Assembly (NCBI RefSeq): GCF_000238375.3
Contig: NZ_AHBZ03000014.1
Location: 124,001 to 188,000 of the forward strand
DNA from: Pseudoalteromonas citrea
GTDB taxonomy: Bacteria; Pseudomonadota; Gammaproteobacteria; Enterobacterales; Alteromonadaceae
Length of the DNA stretch: 64,000 nucleotides
Direction of reading: 5' to 3'
In this document: positions 42,536 to 51,909 of the stretch, piece after piece
Layout: each line of letters opens with the position of its first letter
Position numbering within the stretch: the stretch's first letter is position 1
Notes under the pieces: generated by a model
Told to the model about the DNA's origin: nothing
The model's database searches: none
Seen by the model: only the letters and a program-made list of their open reading frames with translations
Translations under genes and position numbers: made by a program

Positions 42536-44416
42536 TCAAAACTGCCAACTGGTTGATAATTTATAGCTACGTTCAGGTTGAAATGGGGCATCCTCATCCA
42601 AGCTGGCATAATGTTCTTTATTGGTAATATTATTTGCACTCAAGCTAACGGTTTGTTTGTCATTAAGTTGATACTCTAAAGAGAGATCCCATATCGTAAA
42701 GCTGTTGCGCGTTTGCTCGTCATGACCGACGCTATTAGCGGAAAAATAATGCCGATAGGCATTTACCAATGCCCAATCTTCAAACGTGAGTAACATACTC
42801 CAAGTGAGCTTTCTTGGATGCAAACCTGCCAACCTTTGCCCTGAGCTATCTTGCCCTGCTTGCTGTTGATAACTCAACGTATGCTCTGTTATATCATTTT
42901 GATACCACTTTAGCTCGGTTTCAAAGCCATGCAGATCTGCGGTATCTAAATTTTGATAGCTGAGCTGCTCATCATTTGCGGCATAGCGCTGTATATAATT
43001 ATCCAATTGATAATTATATACAGCGCTATGCAAGCGAATTTGCTCTATCGGAAACCACGTCATCGTCAATTGGCTGCCTAGACTACTTTCAGGCTTTAAG
43101 CCTTGTTTTCCTTTTATTAAACCCCGTGGTGTTTTGCCATAGAAAAATCGTTCTGTCAGGGTTGGATAGCGAAAACCACTACCAATATCTAACCCAACCG
43201 TTAATTGATCTGATAGAGAGTGTGAAACAGCAAAAGAGGCATTAAGCTGACTATCAACCGCACTATGAGCTTGTTGATTATGCTGCTTCATCCAGTCATA
43301 CCTTAAACCTACATCAAACTGAGTATCTCGCCATCGCCAATCCGATTTAGCATATAAACCGAGGTTGTCTTCTTTTCCGAGCATTTCGTTACTCACGCGT
43401 TCATTGTTAGCGCTCATATCAGAGTTAAATAGGCGGTAATCACTGGTAATTTTTACCCCTTTTCGCGAGAGCCAGTCTACTCCCCAATGAGTTTGTAAGT
43501 CGTCTATCATCACTTGCTGCAACCATTGGCCACCTAAGGTATGGCTTTGATATTGCGTGAGGCCATCATAACGCTCAAGCCTAAGTGTTTTACTGTCCCA
43601 GTTTTGATAGTGATGGAATAGCTTAGCGGTCCACCGCTGCCCTGCATTCATTTGGATCTGAGCCAATGAGTGCAGCTCTTTTGGATAGCTGCTTACTTGT
43701 TTTGTTGGAAACTTTCGACTGCTTTTACCTATATCTTTTCCATAGCTAGGTAACCAAGAGGCCGTTGTTGTGATGCCATCACGCGAACTTTTATACCTTA
43801 GGAGCCCTGAAACTCGCTCAAATCGAGTATGTAACGTTTCACCGTTTACAGCCTGATCATTATTGCCATGTTGATAAGCAAACGCTGATGTAAAATCATG
43901 TGCTTGATGATTAACTACGATGCCAATACCATTTCCAGCCGATTGCCCAGAGACCGACAATTGCGTTTTGTCTGACGCCTCAGTGCTTAAACTCACTACA
44001 CCGCCCAAAGCTTGTGCCCCGTAAAGTGCCGAACTTGGGCCTTTGACCACATGCCCCAAACTAAATAGCTCCGGCGCAATAAAGGAGACTGAATTACCAG
44101 CTCGCCTATCTGTAATAATGGGAATACCGTCAATTTCAGTTCTTATTCTGCCTCGGCTGAATCCACGAATAGAATAACTTTGAAACTGCCCTCCTTGCCC
44201 AGTTAAGTTTACCCCCACGAGTGTAGAAAGTTGATCGGCAATCGTTCTGTTTAAAGAATAATTAAGTTGATCGTCAAGATCTGACACGGCTTGGCCAGCC
44301 CCTGTGATTGCCAAAGGCTGTTTCGGTACTAAAATCTCCATGATTTCAAATTCACGCTCATTGGCATTACTAAGCCAAGAAAGGGTGCATAAAAAAAGAG
44401 AACACATCGTTTTCAT
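42536..44416 (-). CDS. TonB-dependent outer membrane receptor (iron/siderophore or haem type)
   Basis: 626 residues. A short signal (MKTMCSLFLCTLSWLSNANE), plug domain (about 25-160: IADQLSTLVGVNLTGQGGQFQSYSIRGFSRGRIRTEIDGIPI read in parts; HVVKGPSSALYGAQALGGVVSLST), then the barrel, ending SLSANNITNKEHYASLDEDAPFQPERSYKLSTSWQF with the terminal aromatic. Followed by a PepSY gene, the arrangement common for ferric-siderophore uptake. Its coding sequence contains a perfect 51-base palindrome (42981-43031) in the HSAVYNYQLDNYIQRYA segment, listed separately. Confidence 0.88.
   Translation of the reverse strand: MKTMCSLFLCTLSWLSNANEREFEIMEILVPKQPLAITGAGQAVSDLDDQLNYSLNRTIADQLSTLVGVNLTGQGGQFQSYSIRGFSRGRIRTEIDGIPIITDRRAGNSVSFIAPELFSLGHVVKGPSSALYGAQALGGVVSLSTEASDKTQLSVSGQSAGNGIGIVVNHQAHDFTSAFAYQHGNNDQAVNGETLHTRFERVSGLLRYKSSRDGITTTASWLPSYGKDIGKSSRKFPTKQVSSYPKELHSLAQIQMNAGQRWTAKLFHHYQNWDSKTLRLERYDGLTQYQSHTLGGQWLQQVMIDDLQTHWGVDWLSRKGVKITSDYRLFNSDMSANNERVSNEMLGKEDNLGLYAKSDWRWRDTQFDVGLRYDWMKQHNQQAHSAVDSQLNASFAVSHSLSDQLTVGLDIGSGFRYPTLTERFFYGKTPRGLIKGKQGLKPESSLGSQLTMTWFPIEQIRLHSAVYNYQLDNYIQRYAANDEQLSYQNLDTADLHGFETELKWYQNDITEHTLSYQQQAGQDSSGQRLAGLHPRKLTWSMLLTFEDWALVNAYRHYFSANSVGHDEQTRNSFTIWDLSLEYQLNDKQTVSLSANNITNKEHYASLDEDAPFQPERSYKLSTSWQF
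42981..43031. repeat. perfect 23-base inverted repeat inside a coding sequence
   Basis: Left arm 42981-43003 (starts GCATAGCGCTGTATATAATT), 5-base loop CAATT (43004-43008), right arm 43009-43031, exactly complementary over all 23 bases. It lies within the TonB receptor frame and is translated on the minus strand as part of HSAVYNYQLDNYIQRYA. Confidence 0.95.
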
Positions 44417-44567
44417 GTTGAGATACTGCTTTAGTCATTAGTTATTGCATAAGGTGGTGCACTAATATATATAGCGATAAAACATAGGGAAACTAGCAGT
44501 GAAAATCTACACACTCACTGACTGTTTCCCCGTTGAGCTTCACGCTAAACTTAGTCTTGAATACAAA

Positions 44568-44600
44568 ATAAACAGCACTGCAACGTGCAATGCTGTTTAT
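44568..44600 (-). terminator. terminator of the BNR/sortilin-type gene
   Basis: Outer stem ATAAACAGCA / TGCTGTTTAT with inner pairing (TGCA / TGCA), 9 bases downstream of the stop on the minus strand, followed on that strand by TTTTGTATT. Confidence 0.65.
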
Positions 44601-44608
44601 CAATCGCG

Positions 44609-47600
44609 TTAGCGAGTGATCAGTGGTGCGCCTGTTGTCCAAGGGCCACCAGCGTCAATCACTGATTTTTGCAGGTCAGGCACGCTACTTTCTTGTAACT
44701 CTTTCACACGTTTACTAACACTGTCTAAACGTTTAGTCGCATAAGAAAACTGCTCTTTATGCTGTTGTGTCGGCCCGTAAGATGACCAAGCCGCCGTCAT
44801 CGCATAACCCAATCGGCTCGAGATATTTGCCGGTTTAGTGCCCATACGATTACGAGAGTTTAAGCCATTTAAGTCAAAGTGAATCTCGTTAGCTTCGCGC
44901 TGAATATCTGCATAGCGCGTTTCTAATGATTCAATGTTACCCGGTGTACGATCTATTGCTGTACGCAAGGTTTTCATCGTTTTTTTCAACTCATTCAAGA
45001 CTGCATTTACCGCTGTAATTTGCTTCTGAGCTTCAGAAATTTGTTTACCAAATGCCAGTACCTCTTTATTAGTTGCAGTAGAAAATGCACTGTCGATGAT
45101 CGGCTTTAACTCAAATTCAACAGGGCTGGCCAGCTGAGACACAACACCATTCACACGTTTGTGCAAAGTCGCAGTATATTTACCCGGGATCGCCATTAGG
45201 CCCGCATTAAATGGGCTCCAACCCGATGACTCAGCACCTGTAACCGCTTTACCTGACGCATAAGTCATATCCCATGTAACTCGGTGTAACCCTTTTTTCG
45301 CTTTACCTGATACACGGTTTACAAACTCACCCGACGCATCTCGAATTTCAAGGTAGACCATTGGTTTAGCTTCTTGATTTTCTTTCTCGATATCTTTCCA
45401 ATCAGGGTATTTAGGGTAGTTTTTCTCTTTAACCATCTCTTTTTCAGCTTCTTGGCGCGTTTCTTTTGCCGTTAATAAGCTCTCTTTTAAGAAATAAGTT
45501 AACGTTGCACCATGTTCTGGGTTTTTCGCTGAAAAACGATCATCGCCGTCAGTGTTGGCATGATTACCATCTAATTGAAACCATTTAACTGGTCGGCTCG
45601 GCGCGATCAATAGTGCATCTTGCTCCATCGACTGTTCGGTTAGTTTTCGCAGTGGTGCATAGTCATCAAGAATATAAATACCACGACCAAAAGTCCCAGC
45701 AACCAAGTCGTTTTCACGGCGCTGTATTTTTACATCTCGGGTGGCAATTGTTGGGATCCCACCATCTAATTCAGTCCACTTCTTACCGCCATCTACAGTG
45801 AAGAAAATACCAAATTCAGTTCCAATAAACATAAGGTCTTTTTTCACATGATCTTGCACAATACGCCAAACCAAGTGCTTCTCAGGCAATGTATCTGCCA
45901 GTGATTGCCAACTCTTCCCTAAGTCAGTCGACTTAATAAGGTAAGGTTTGAAATCTCCATATTTGTGGTTATCCAGTGCAACATAAACCGTTTTATCATC
46001 AAATAAGTCGGCGCGAATATCATTAACATACGCGGCTGCTGGCACACCATCAACATTACTCAAATCAATCTTTTTCCAGTTTTTACCACCGTTGGTTGTG
46101 ACTTGAATAAGGCCGTCATCCGTGCCAGCCCATAAAATGTCTTCGTTCACTGGGCTTTCAGTGAAATTTGCAATGGTATGATATTCAGACATTGCATAAA
46201 TATCCCACCCCGCTTCTACTGACCAAGTTCTACCCATCATCGGCATATGCATGCGATTGCCATTTTTAGTCAAATCACCTGAGATTGGCTCCCAACTATC
46301 ACCTCGATCATCTGAACGCCAAACACGTTGTGATGCAAAATAAAGTCGCTTAGCATCATGACTTGATACATTAATAGGCGCATCCCAGTTAAAGCGTTCA
46401 GCAGGCTCGCCCGGACGCGGTTGAGGTTTTATATACACGCCTTCTCGAGTTTTTAAATCATGACGTGTTAAGTTTCCTTGTTGCCACTGTGAATACATAA
46501 TATCTGGATTACCTGGTTCTACCGCAGGTTGATGACCGTCACCGCCTAGCGTTAAAAACCAGTCTTTGTTCTTGATCCCTTCATCGCGAGCGGTACGTGA
46601 AGGGCCACCTTGCGTAGAATTATCTTGCGCCCCCGCATAAACCGTGTAAAACGGTTCGGCATCATCAGGGGCGACTTTATAAAATTGCGTCAGTGGTAAA
46701 TTCGCCATAAAGCGCCAGTTCGCCATGCGGTCATGTGACATATAAATACCGCCATCAGAGCCTATAAGCACAAAATCTGGATCTGTTGGGTGAAAAGCAA
46801 AAGCATGGTCGTCTACGTGTTTACGTTTTGTACTGATTGGCGTCCACGTTTTACCACCGTCGTTAGACACTTTACTGTAGTTACTCGCAATATAGACACG
46901 GTCAAACTGATGAGGGTCTGCAAAAATTTCTTGATAATAATGAGGGCCAGTGCCCCCACCTACTTCATCAGACTCTTTGCTCCAGCTCGCACCTTGGTTT
47001 TGCGAGCGATAAAAGCCGCCCTTGCGGTTATCTGTTTCAATTGTTGCATATAGCACATCGGGGTTGGTCGGCGAAATCGCCATACCAATTTTACCCATGT
47101 TGCCAGCAGGTAACCCTGTTTTTAGCTCCTGCCAAGTTTCACCACCGTCATCTGAGGTATGAATACCGGCACCTGGTCCAGTACCAACATAAGAGGCAAC
47201 CGTTCTTTGACGAGACCACGTAGCAGCGTAAAGCTTTTTTGGATTCCTAGGATCTATAAGCAACGAAGTAACACCTGTCCACTCATTTTCAGGCTTCAAA
47301 ACTTGCTTCCAAGTCTCACCGCCGTCAGTGGTTTTATATAGACCTCGCTCACCACCACTGGTCCACAGTGGCCCTTGTGCCGAAACCCACACCGTTTTTG
47401 AGTCAGTTGGGTGAACAATAATATCGGAAATTCGCTCGGAGCTTTTTAAGCCCATATTTTTCCATGTCTTACCACCGTCTAACGACTTATAAACACCATC
47501 GCCAAAACTGATGTGACGACCGCCGTTATTTTCACCCGTTCCAACCCATATAATGTTCGAGTTGCTTGGGTCTATCGTTACATCACCCGTCGAATATACA

Positions 47601-47881
47601 GCTTGCTTGTCAAAGATAGGAGTCCAAGTAGTCCCCGCGTTTACGGTTTTCCACACCCCACCCGACCCAACTGCAGAGTACCAAGTTGATGGATTATTTT
47701 TATCAACTTCAATATCAGCAATACGACCGGACATATAGGCTGGGCCAATATTTCGAAGCTTCATCGCTTCAAATGTTTTACTGCTAAAAATTGATTTTTC
47801 TTGTTCATTATTTTCTGCGAATACATGTGCAGAAGCCAATGCTAAGGATACAGCTAATGCTGTTTTTGCGAGAGTTTTCAT
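44609..47881 (-). CDS. secreted WD40/BNR-repeat beta-propeller protein (VPS10/sortilin-like, GH74-like)
   Basis: 1090 residues from the start at 47881 (MKTLAKTALAVSLALASAHVFAENN, clear Sec signal cut after AFA-like HVFA). The body is two propellers built of Asp-box repeats: SLDGGKTWKNM, TTDGGETWKQV, SDDGGETWQEL, SNDGGKTWTPI, SDDRGDSWEPI, TNGGKNWKKID, STDLGKSWQSL, TVDGGKKWTEL. A C-terminal region (about 800-1090) includes a helical stretch. Proteins of this type are abundant in marine Alteromonadales and may bind or cleave glycans or act beside secreted peptidases; activity is not known. Annotators call them VPS10-domain or glycosyl hydrolases. Confidence 0.85.
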   Translation of the reverse strand: MKTLAKTALAVSLALASAHVFAENNEQEKSIFSSKTFEAMKLRNIGPAYMSGRIADIEVDKNNPSTWYSAVGSGGVWKTVNAGTTWTPIFDKQAVYSTGDVTIDPSNSNIIWVGTGENNGGRHISFGDGVYKSLDGGKTWKNMGLKSSERISDIIVHPTDSKTVWVSAQGPLWTSGGERGLYKTTDGGETWKQVLKPENEWTGVTSLLIDPRNPKKLYAATWSRQRTVASYVGTGPGAGIHTSDDGGETWQELKTGLPAGNMGKIGMAISPTNPDVLYATIETDNRKGGFYRSQNQGASWSKESDEVGGGTGPHYYQEIFADPHQFDRVYIASNYSKVSNDGGKTWTPISTKRKHVDDHAFAFHPTDPDFVLIGSDGGIYMSHDRMANWRFMANLPLTQFYKVAPDDAEPFYTVYAGAQDNSTQGGPSRTARDEGIKNKDWFLTLGGDGHQPAVEPGNPDIMYSQWQQGNLTRHDLKTREGVYIKPQPRPGEPAERFNWDAPINVSSHDAKRLYFASQRVWRSDDRGDSWEPISGDLTKNGNRMHMPMMGRTWSVEAGWDIYAMSEYHTIANFTESPVNEDILWAGTDDGLIQVTTNGGKNWKKIDLSNVDGVPAAAYVNDIRADLFDDKTVYVALDNHKYGDFKPYLIKSTDLGKSWQSLADTLPEKHLVWRIVQDHVKKDLMFIGTEFGIFFTVDGGKKWTELDGGIPTIATRDVKIQRRENDLVAGTFGRGIYILDDYAPLRKLTEQSMEQDALLIAPSRPVKWFQLDGNHANTDGDDRFSAKNPEHGATLTYFLKESLLTAKETRQEAEKEMVKEKNYPKYPDWKDIEKENQEAKPMVYLEIRDASGEFVNRVSGKAKKGLHRVTWDMTYASGKAVTGAESSGWSPFNAGLMAIPGKYTATLHKRVNGVVSQLASPVEFELKPIIDSAFSTATNKEVLAFGKQISEAQKQITAVNAVLNELKKTMKTLRTAIDRTPGNIESLETRYADIQREANEIHFDLNGLNSRNRMGTKPANISSRLGYAMTAAWSSYGPTQQHKEQFSYATKRLDSVSKRVKELQESSVPDLQKSVIDAGGPWTTGAPLITR

Positions 47882-48120
47882 TTTCACACCAAAGTCTGTT
47901 TTTATTATATCCGATACGAACATTAACCTAACAAATACAACAAGTGTGTAAAAAATCGCTCAAGTTACAAAAAATAAAGTTAAATGTGATAGTGTAACAA
48001 TTTGTGTAATTAGCACTCAGCCCTCTATAGATAGCATTGCAATAGGCCTTCGCTACTGCCAACAAACCTGACCATTTATGAGCGCGAATTCATTTGCAAT
48101 GCCTTACTTTACGGTGAATC

Positions 48121-48579
48121 CTACTTTTTCTTAGCAATAAATGTTTTATTAATAATACGCCATTCACTGTCGCGTTTGTACATAACAAGGTAGTCAATGT
48201 AATGAGTTTTTGGTGTGTTAAAATCCAGTTTAACCATAGCCATCTTGTCATCAACTATATCAACAGACAAAATGTTCGCAACCCAAGTATCTTTTGTCGC
48301 CTTTTTAAAGTAACCAGCAAACTCTTTTAACGGAACTACTTTAATCGTTTCGTCTGCTGTATCTTTATTAACGGTAATCATCTTCACATCACCAAACTCA
48401 AGATCAAAGGCTTTAGAAAGAAGCGCTTGATCTCCATTGGCAGCGCCATTAAAGTAATTGTGAGCCGTTTTTATTACCGCCTGATACTCCTTACCTGTTA
48501 CTGCTTCAGCGTAACTAAGCGATGGCAAAAAAACGGTAAAAAGTGCAAGCATTATTGAAATTTTTTTAATTTTTTTCAT
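48121..48579 (-). CDS. exported NTF2-like (SnoaL/lumazine-binding type) protein
   Basis: 152 residues from the start at 48579 (MKKIKKISIMLALFTVFLPSLSYAEA, a clean signal peptide). The mature domain YQAVIKTAHNYFNGAANGDQALLSKAFDLEFGDVKMI...HYIDYLVMYKRDSEWRIINKTFIAKKK has the helix-then-curved-sheet pattern of NTF2-like proteins and the WRIINK ending of the putative lumazine-binding family. No enzymatic residues can be named. An upstream in-frame ATG at 48639 is less likely. Monocistronic. Confidence 0.78.
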   Translation of the reverse strand: MKKIKKISIMLALFTVFLPSLSYAEAVTGKEYQAVIKTAHNYFNGAANGDQALLSKAFDLEFGDVKMITVNKDTADETIKVVPLKEFAGYFKKATKDTWVANILSVDIVDDKMAMVKLDFNTPKTHYIDYLVMYKRDSEWRIINKTFIAKKK

Positions 48580-48998
48580 TTTATTTATCCATCTCGAATA
48601 GGTTGAAGATTTTATTTTTCGAAAGCCTATTTGATACATAAATAAAAAATAAGTAAAGCACCAGAATTGTTACAATTTATAATTTTGCAACTATAAAATT
48701 AGTTCATATGGTGAAGAAAGTACGCCAAGCTAAAGCTAGTAACGCCTCGTACATAATAAGTGTCATTCATTTAAAATGCTCACCCTCTGAAAACATACCA
48801 ACTGTCTAAACTGCTAAACCTATTTAGCATACATACACCGTATTGCAACCTTGGTGTGGCGACAGCGATGGGATTAAAATGCGAGGAAGTTTATTCTACC
48901 TCGCCAGATGTATTATTGACCTAATCACTATATTAAATTAGGTTAAAGTTTAAATGTATATCACTTTAATTTATCATTTCGATTTAAAGTTCAGTTGT
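48580..48998. other. 419-base gap without a visible gene
   Basis: Leader of the NTF2-like gene and 3' flank of a truncated hydrolase. Two weak inverted repeats are visible (GCGAGG...CCTCGC around 48880-48905; CCTAAT...ATTAGG around 48920-48942), the second possibly a terminator for the hydrolase remnant. No open reading frame worth reporting. Confidence 0.45.
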
Positions 48999-49616
48999 TC
49001 ATAAATACTTGTTGAACCAGTTAACTAGTTCTTTATTCGCTTTATCTTTGTTTTTTGTTAAATCGTGATCATCTTTCGAGTAAATAACAAGTTTATGCGG
49101 AATGCTATTTTTTGCTAAGGCATCGGCTAGTTCAACTGAGCTATTAGCAGATATGCGTTTATCATCTTCCCCATGTAAAAGTAAAATAGGCACATTGGAT
49201 GATAACTCATTGACCCAATTCATTACTGAACGCTTCTCTAACTCAGTTACTTTATTAGTTTCATAATCAGGGATTCTATGTGTATAAACCTTTTCCATAG
49301 CAGGACGAAAATTCAGCTCTTTTAATAAATCAGTAGAACCTGCGATAGTTGCTACCGCTTTTACGTTTTTTACTTGCTTTAACGCTAAATGTGTTTGCAT
49401 TCCGCCTCGACTAAAGCCATACATGCCTATACGTTGTGGATCAGCACCGTCAATTTTAGGGATATAACCTAATAATTCAGTAACATCCTTCACATCTTTT
49501 CCACCAAATTCATCATGCATCACATTTTTGGCACGTGTACCTGGGTATTGGCTTCCTCTATATTGGCTTCCAATAATAACAAAACCTTCGTTAGCAATTG
49601 GAAATAGATCATGCAT
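48999..49616 (-). pseudogene. N-terminally truncated alpha/beta hydrolase (prolyl oligopeptidase type)
   Basis: 205 residues that match only the C-terminal two thirds of a dipeptidyl aminopeptidase-like hydrolase: FVIIGSQYRGSQYPGT, nucleophile elbow YGFSRGGMQTHLALKQ, Asp in LLLHGEDDKRISANSS and His in YSKDDHDLTKNKDK. The N-terminal strands, signal peptide and oxyanion region are missing. The frame stays open upstream of the ATG for another 16 codons back to the stop of the HTH gene, giving hydrolase-like residues (KLGSKMHDLF), so the gene seems to have been cut off by a deletion that fused it behind the preceding gene. No good ribosome binding site. Confidence 0.7.
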
Positions 49617-49664
49617 CTTCGAACCAAGTTTGACTGAGCCAAGCTGACATGGAGAAGTAAAAAA

Positions 49665-50575
49665 CTAATACGTATGCCTCTCAATATTGGTGATTCTATC
49701 GACGTTAATTGTTCCCATTGAAAAGGGTCCTGTTTTGGCGGGATCTTTGTCATGATGTATAGTCATCCAATAACCAGTTGCGGGTCCTGAGCGGGGCATG
49801 TGTAACATCATTGTACCAACCCAAACCTCCATCTCTGGGTCAGAATGTACTTTATAACTCAATGCCGCAGTATCGCCTAAGTGTTTGCCATGTGCATTTA
49901 TTTTAAATGCATTACTTCGCATCTTATTTTTTACATCGACCCAAACAATCTCTCCATCTAAAGTAATATCTTCACCTATTGTACTGGTTCGAATATTATT
50001 AAATTCATAACGATACAATTGAGAATGAAAGCTATTGAGTTGCGACATATCCGAAGTACTTAAATCTATGCCGCTACCTTGATAATGTGCAATATAAACA
50101 GGTTTTGTAACTCGTTGAACAGGCATCGATATGCTCGAGTCACTTTTATCCATACCGATAAATGCTGCATTACTAAACATAAATAGTCCTGCCCCCCCAA
50201 AAGCAATACTTTTTTGGCTCGTTTTGATTTAAGACTCCCTTGAGTAAGTTCTTTCCTCTCAACACTAACCACTTTATTTTCACCAATTTCGCTAGGAGTT
50301 TCGTTTACCAACTCTGAAGGTATAACAGAAGCAAAATCATAGCTTAGACGCCGTACGCTTTCGATATCTAGATCTAACAATTCGGCAATTTTTTCAAGTT
50401 CAACAGGCTCAAATTTATCAGGAAGATTGAGTCTGTCGTGTAGTGTAGACTCTCCGAGGCCAATTTGTTTAGCAAACCAAATCATATTCTGACGTTGTTG
50501 TTCTCCAGTGCGATTCGTGTCCCTTAGATACACTTTAATTTCTATTCTTAACTTAGATTTGCTCTTAGATTTCAC
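49665..50575 (-). pseudogene. HTH-transmembrane regulator split by a frameshift at a run of seven G
   Basis: Two frames form one protein of about 303 residues if read with a -1 shift at the C7 run (50192-50198 on the plus strand, G7 in the mRNA). Frame one (from 50575) gives a basic N terminus and an HTH (NMIWFAKQIGLGESTLHDRLN...LEKIAELLDLDIESVRRL, about 30-75) up to KRAKKVLLLGG. The second frame continues AGLFMFSNAAFIGM, completing a TM helix, then a 150-residue extracytoplasmic domain (about IAHYQGSGIDLSTSD to the end). So it looks like a one-component membrane regulator. It could be a phase-variable gene, a programmed -1 frameshift (the run is phased G GGG GGG), a pseudogene or an assembly error. 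Confidence 0.68.
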
Positions 50576-50720
50576 CTAATAATTCCTTTATATTTCAAAT
50601 AAATGGAGTTGTTGGAGTAACTTTCCCCTACAAACCTTTTGATTTTACATTTACAAATTTGCAGCATAAAGTGTTTTGTAGTTACAACACATCAATGAAC
50701 TAAAAAAGGAAATGACAAAA

Positions 50721-51542
50721 ATGAAACTATCTCATGCTCTATGTTTAATTACTCTGGGAACCATTGCTACAGATTCGTTGGCTGGAAATATCCGAAATAC
50801 TCCTAAACCTGATGTAAATGCTCGTCTAAGTGAGATGGGGTTCTCTTCAACGGAGATCACTAAAATGCGCAAATATGAAAAAAATGATACTAACACTGAT
50901 TCTGGGATGCGAAATTTTCAAGACACCTCTCTATGGCAGGATACAAGGGGTTTTAGCAACAGTACGTGGTCATTGTTTAACGTGATGCGTAATGTACTTA
51001 ATAATGTCGGTTATTCCAGTAAACAAGCTAAGACGATGCTTAATGCTTGTAAAGCTTATGCTCGAGATGCTCAGCATTGTGTAGTATTTATGGCTAGTGT
51101 TGGCTGTGCTGAATCTGGATGTGGTGATATTCGATACATTGGTCAGAATAAAAATATTTTCGGCATGACCGGTATAGGTAATAACTCCAATTATATGTCA
51201 GAACAGCAGGCTATTTTGGATTGGGTTAAAAGGTATAACAATACATGGTACACAGCCAATGAAGGGAGTAGTGATTGGTATAGTTTCTGTCGCTATGATG
51301 GAAGAAACACTTGGCTTTATGCTCCTGGCCTTTGTAAAGTTAGCGGTAAACTACAAGACGTTGGTATGCGTAACTTTTATAACAATATCAGAGGAAAATA
51401 CCCAACCTATGAATATTGTATGTCTGAGACAGGCTCTGAATATTCTGGTCAAGGATATTGTCCAAATGGCCTTACGAATTCAACGGTAGCTTACGATAAT
51501 ATGATGTCAAATATTCGCGTTGGATATGTACCAAAATATTAG
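50721..51542 (+). CDS. secreted glucosaminidase-like protein
   Basis: 273 residues with a signal peptide (MKLSHALCLITLGTIATDSLAG). Start at 50721 has AAGGA ten bases upstream; an ATG at 50712 is too close to it. The middle shows FMASVGCAESGCGDIRYIGQ and NKNIFGMTGIGNNS, which match the catalytic Glu and NLFGI pattern of endo-beta-N-acetylglucosaminidases of the PF01832/lysozyme-like fold. Nine or so cysteines suggest disulphides and an external location. So it may cut peptidoglycan or chitin-like polymers of other cells. It is divergent from the HTH-TM gene, which may control it. Fold assignment is moderate. Confidence 0.62.
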   Translation: MKLSHALCLITLGTIATDSLAGNIRNTPKPDVNARLSEMGFSSTEITKMRKYEKNDTNTDSGMRNFQDTSLWQDTRGFSNSTWSLFNVMRNVLNNVGYSSKQAKTMLNACKAYARDAQHCVVFMASVGCAESGCGDIRYIGQNKNIFGMTGIGNNSNYMSEQQAILDWVKRYNNTWYTANEGSSDWYSFCRYDGRNTWLYAPGLCKVSGKLQDVGMRNFYNNIRGKYPTYEYCMSETGSEYSGQGYCPNGLTNSTVAYDNMMSNIRVGYVPKY

Positions 51543-51909
51543 TTCTAATGTGATGAAGTGTCTATTTGGGCACTTCCCAAATTCAGCATGCAAGTGCACC
51601 ACTATAAACTATCAAGTGAAAATACTTCCTCAGGCGACTAATAATCTAAAATCTTTTTTGGACGACCGCAAACGAACAGTGACACCCACTCAAAAAGTGA
51701 ACGAACAGTGACACCCACTCAAAAAATTAAAATCAATAAGCTGGCAATGTTCAACCTGAAATATAGCTTAGTTAGTAAAATTGAATTAACTACTGTGCTA
51801 TAAGTTCAAAAATAGAGAAAAACTGAACTCATGCCCAGTAATAAGGCACGGCTAAGCCGCCAAGTTATGGAGTATCTGTTATATAGAGATTACCTTGATG
51901 ATCTAAAAA
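51543..51909. other. 367-base gap holding the left end of the REP-associated transposase element
   Basis: Contains the two 26-base direct repeats at 51671-51725 and a 32-codon frame from 51831 (MPSNKARLSRQVMEYLLYRD) that I cannot assign and that reads into the end of the transposase gene. Otherwise AT-rich and without a gene. Confidence 0.5.
51671..51725 (+). repeat. two 26-base direct repeats (left end of the element)
   Basis: Identical 26-base copies at 51671-51696 and 51700-51725, separated by GTG; each contains CAGTGACACCCACTC, the reverse complement (with few differences) of the motifs at 52947-52994. Confidence 0.9.

Noticed and set aside
42976-43245. 89-codon plus-strand frame starting with HSAVYNYPIDNYIQRYA-like residues
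   Set aside because: It resembles the receptor peptide only because it reads the opposite arm of the perfect palindrome; it is antisense to the TonB receptor gene.
49520-49753. 77-codon minus-strand frame between the HTH-TM gene and the hydrolase remnant
   Set aside because: Overlaps both in another frame; its residues are a shifted reading of the hydrolase (RCMIYFQLLTKVLLL corresponds to KMHDLFPIANEGFVI).
51671-51725. Possible CRISPR array (two 26-base direct repeats)
   Set aside because: Only two copies separated by 3 bases, and the same motif occurs inverted at the other side of a transposase; they are element ends.
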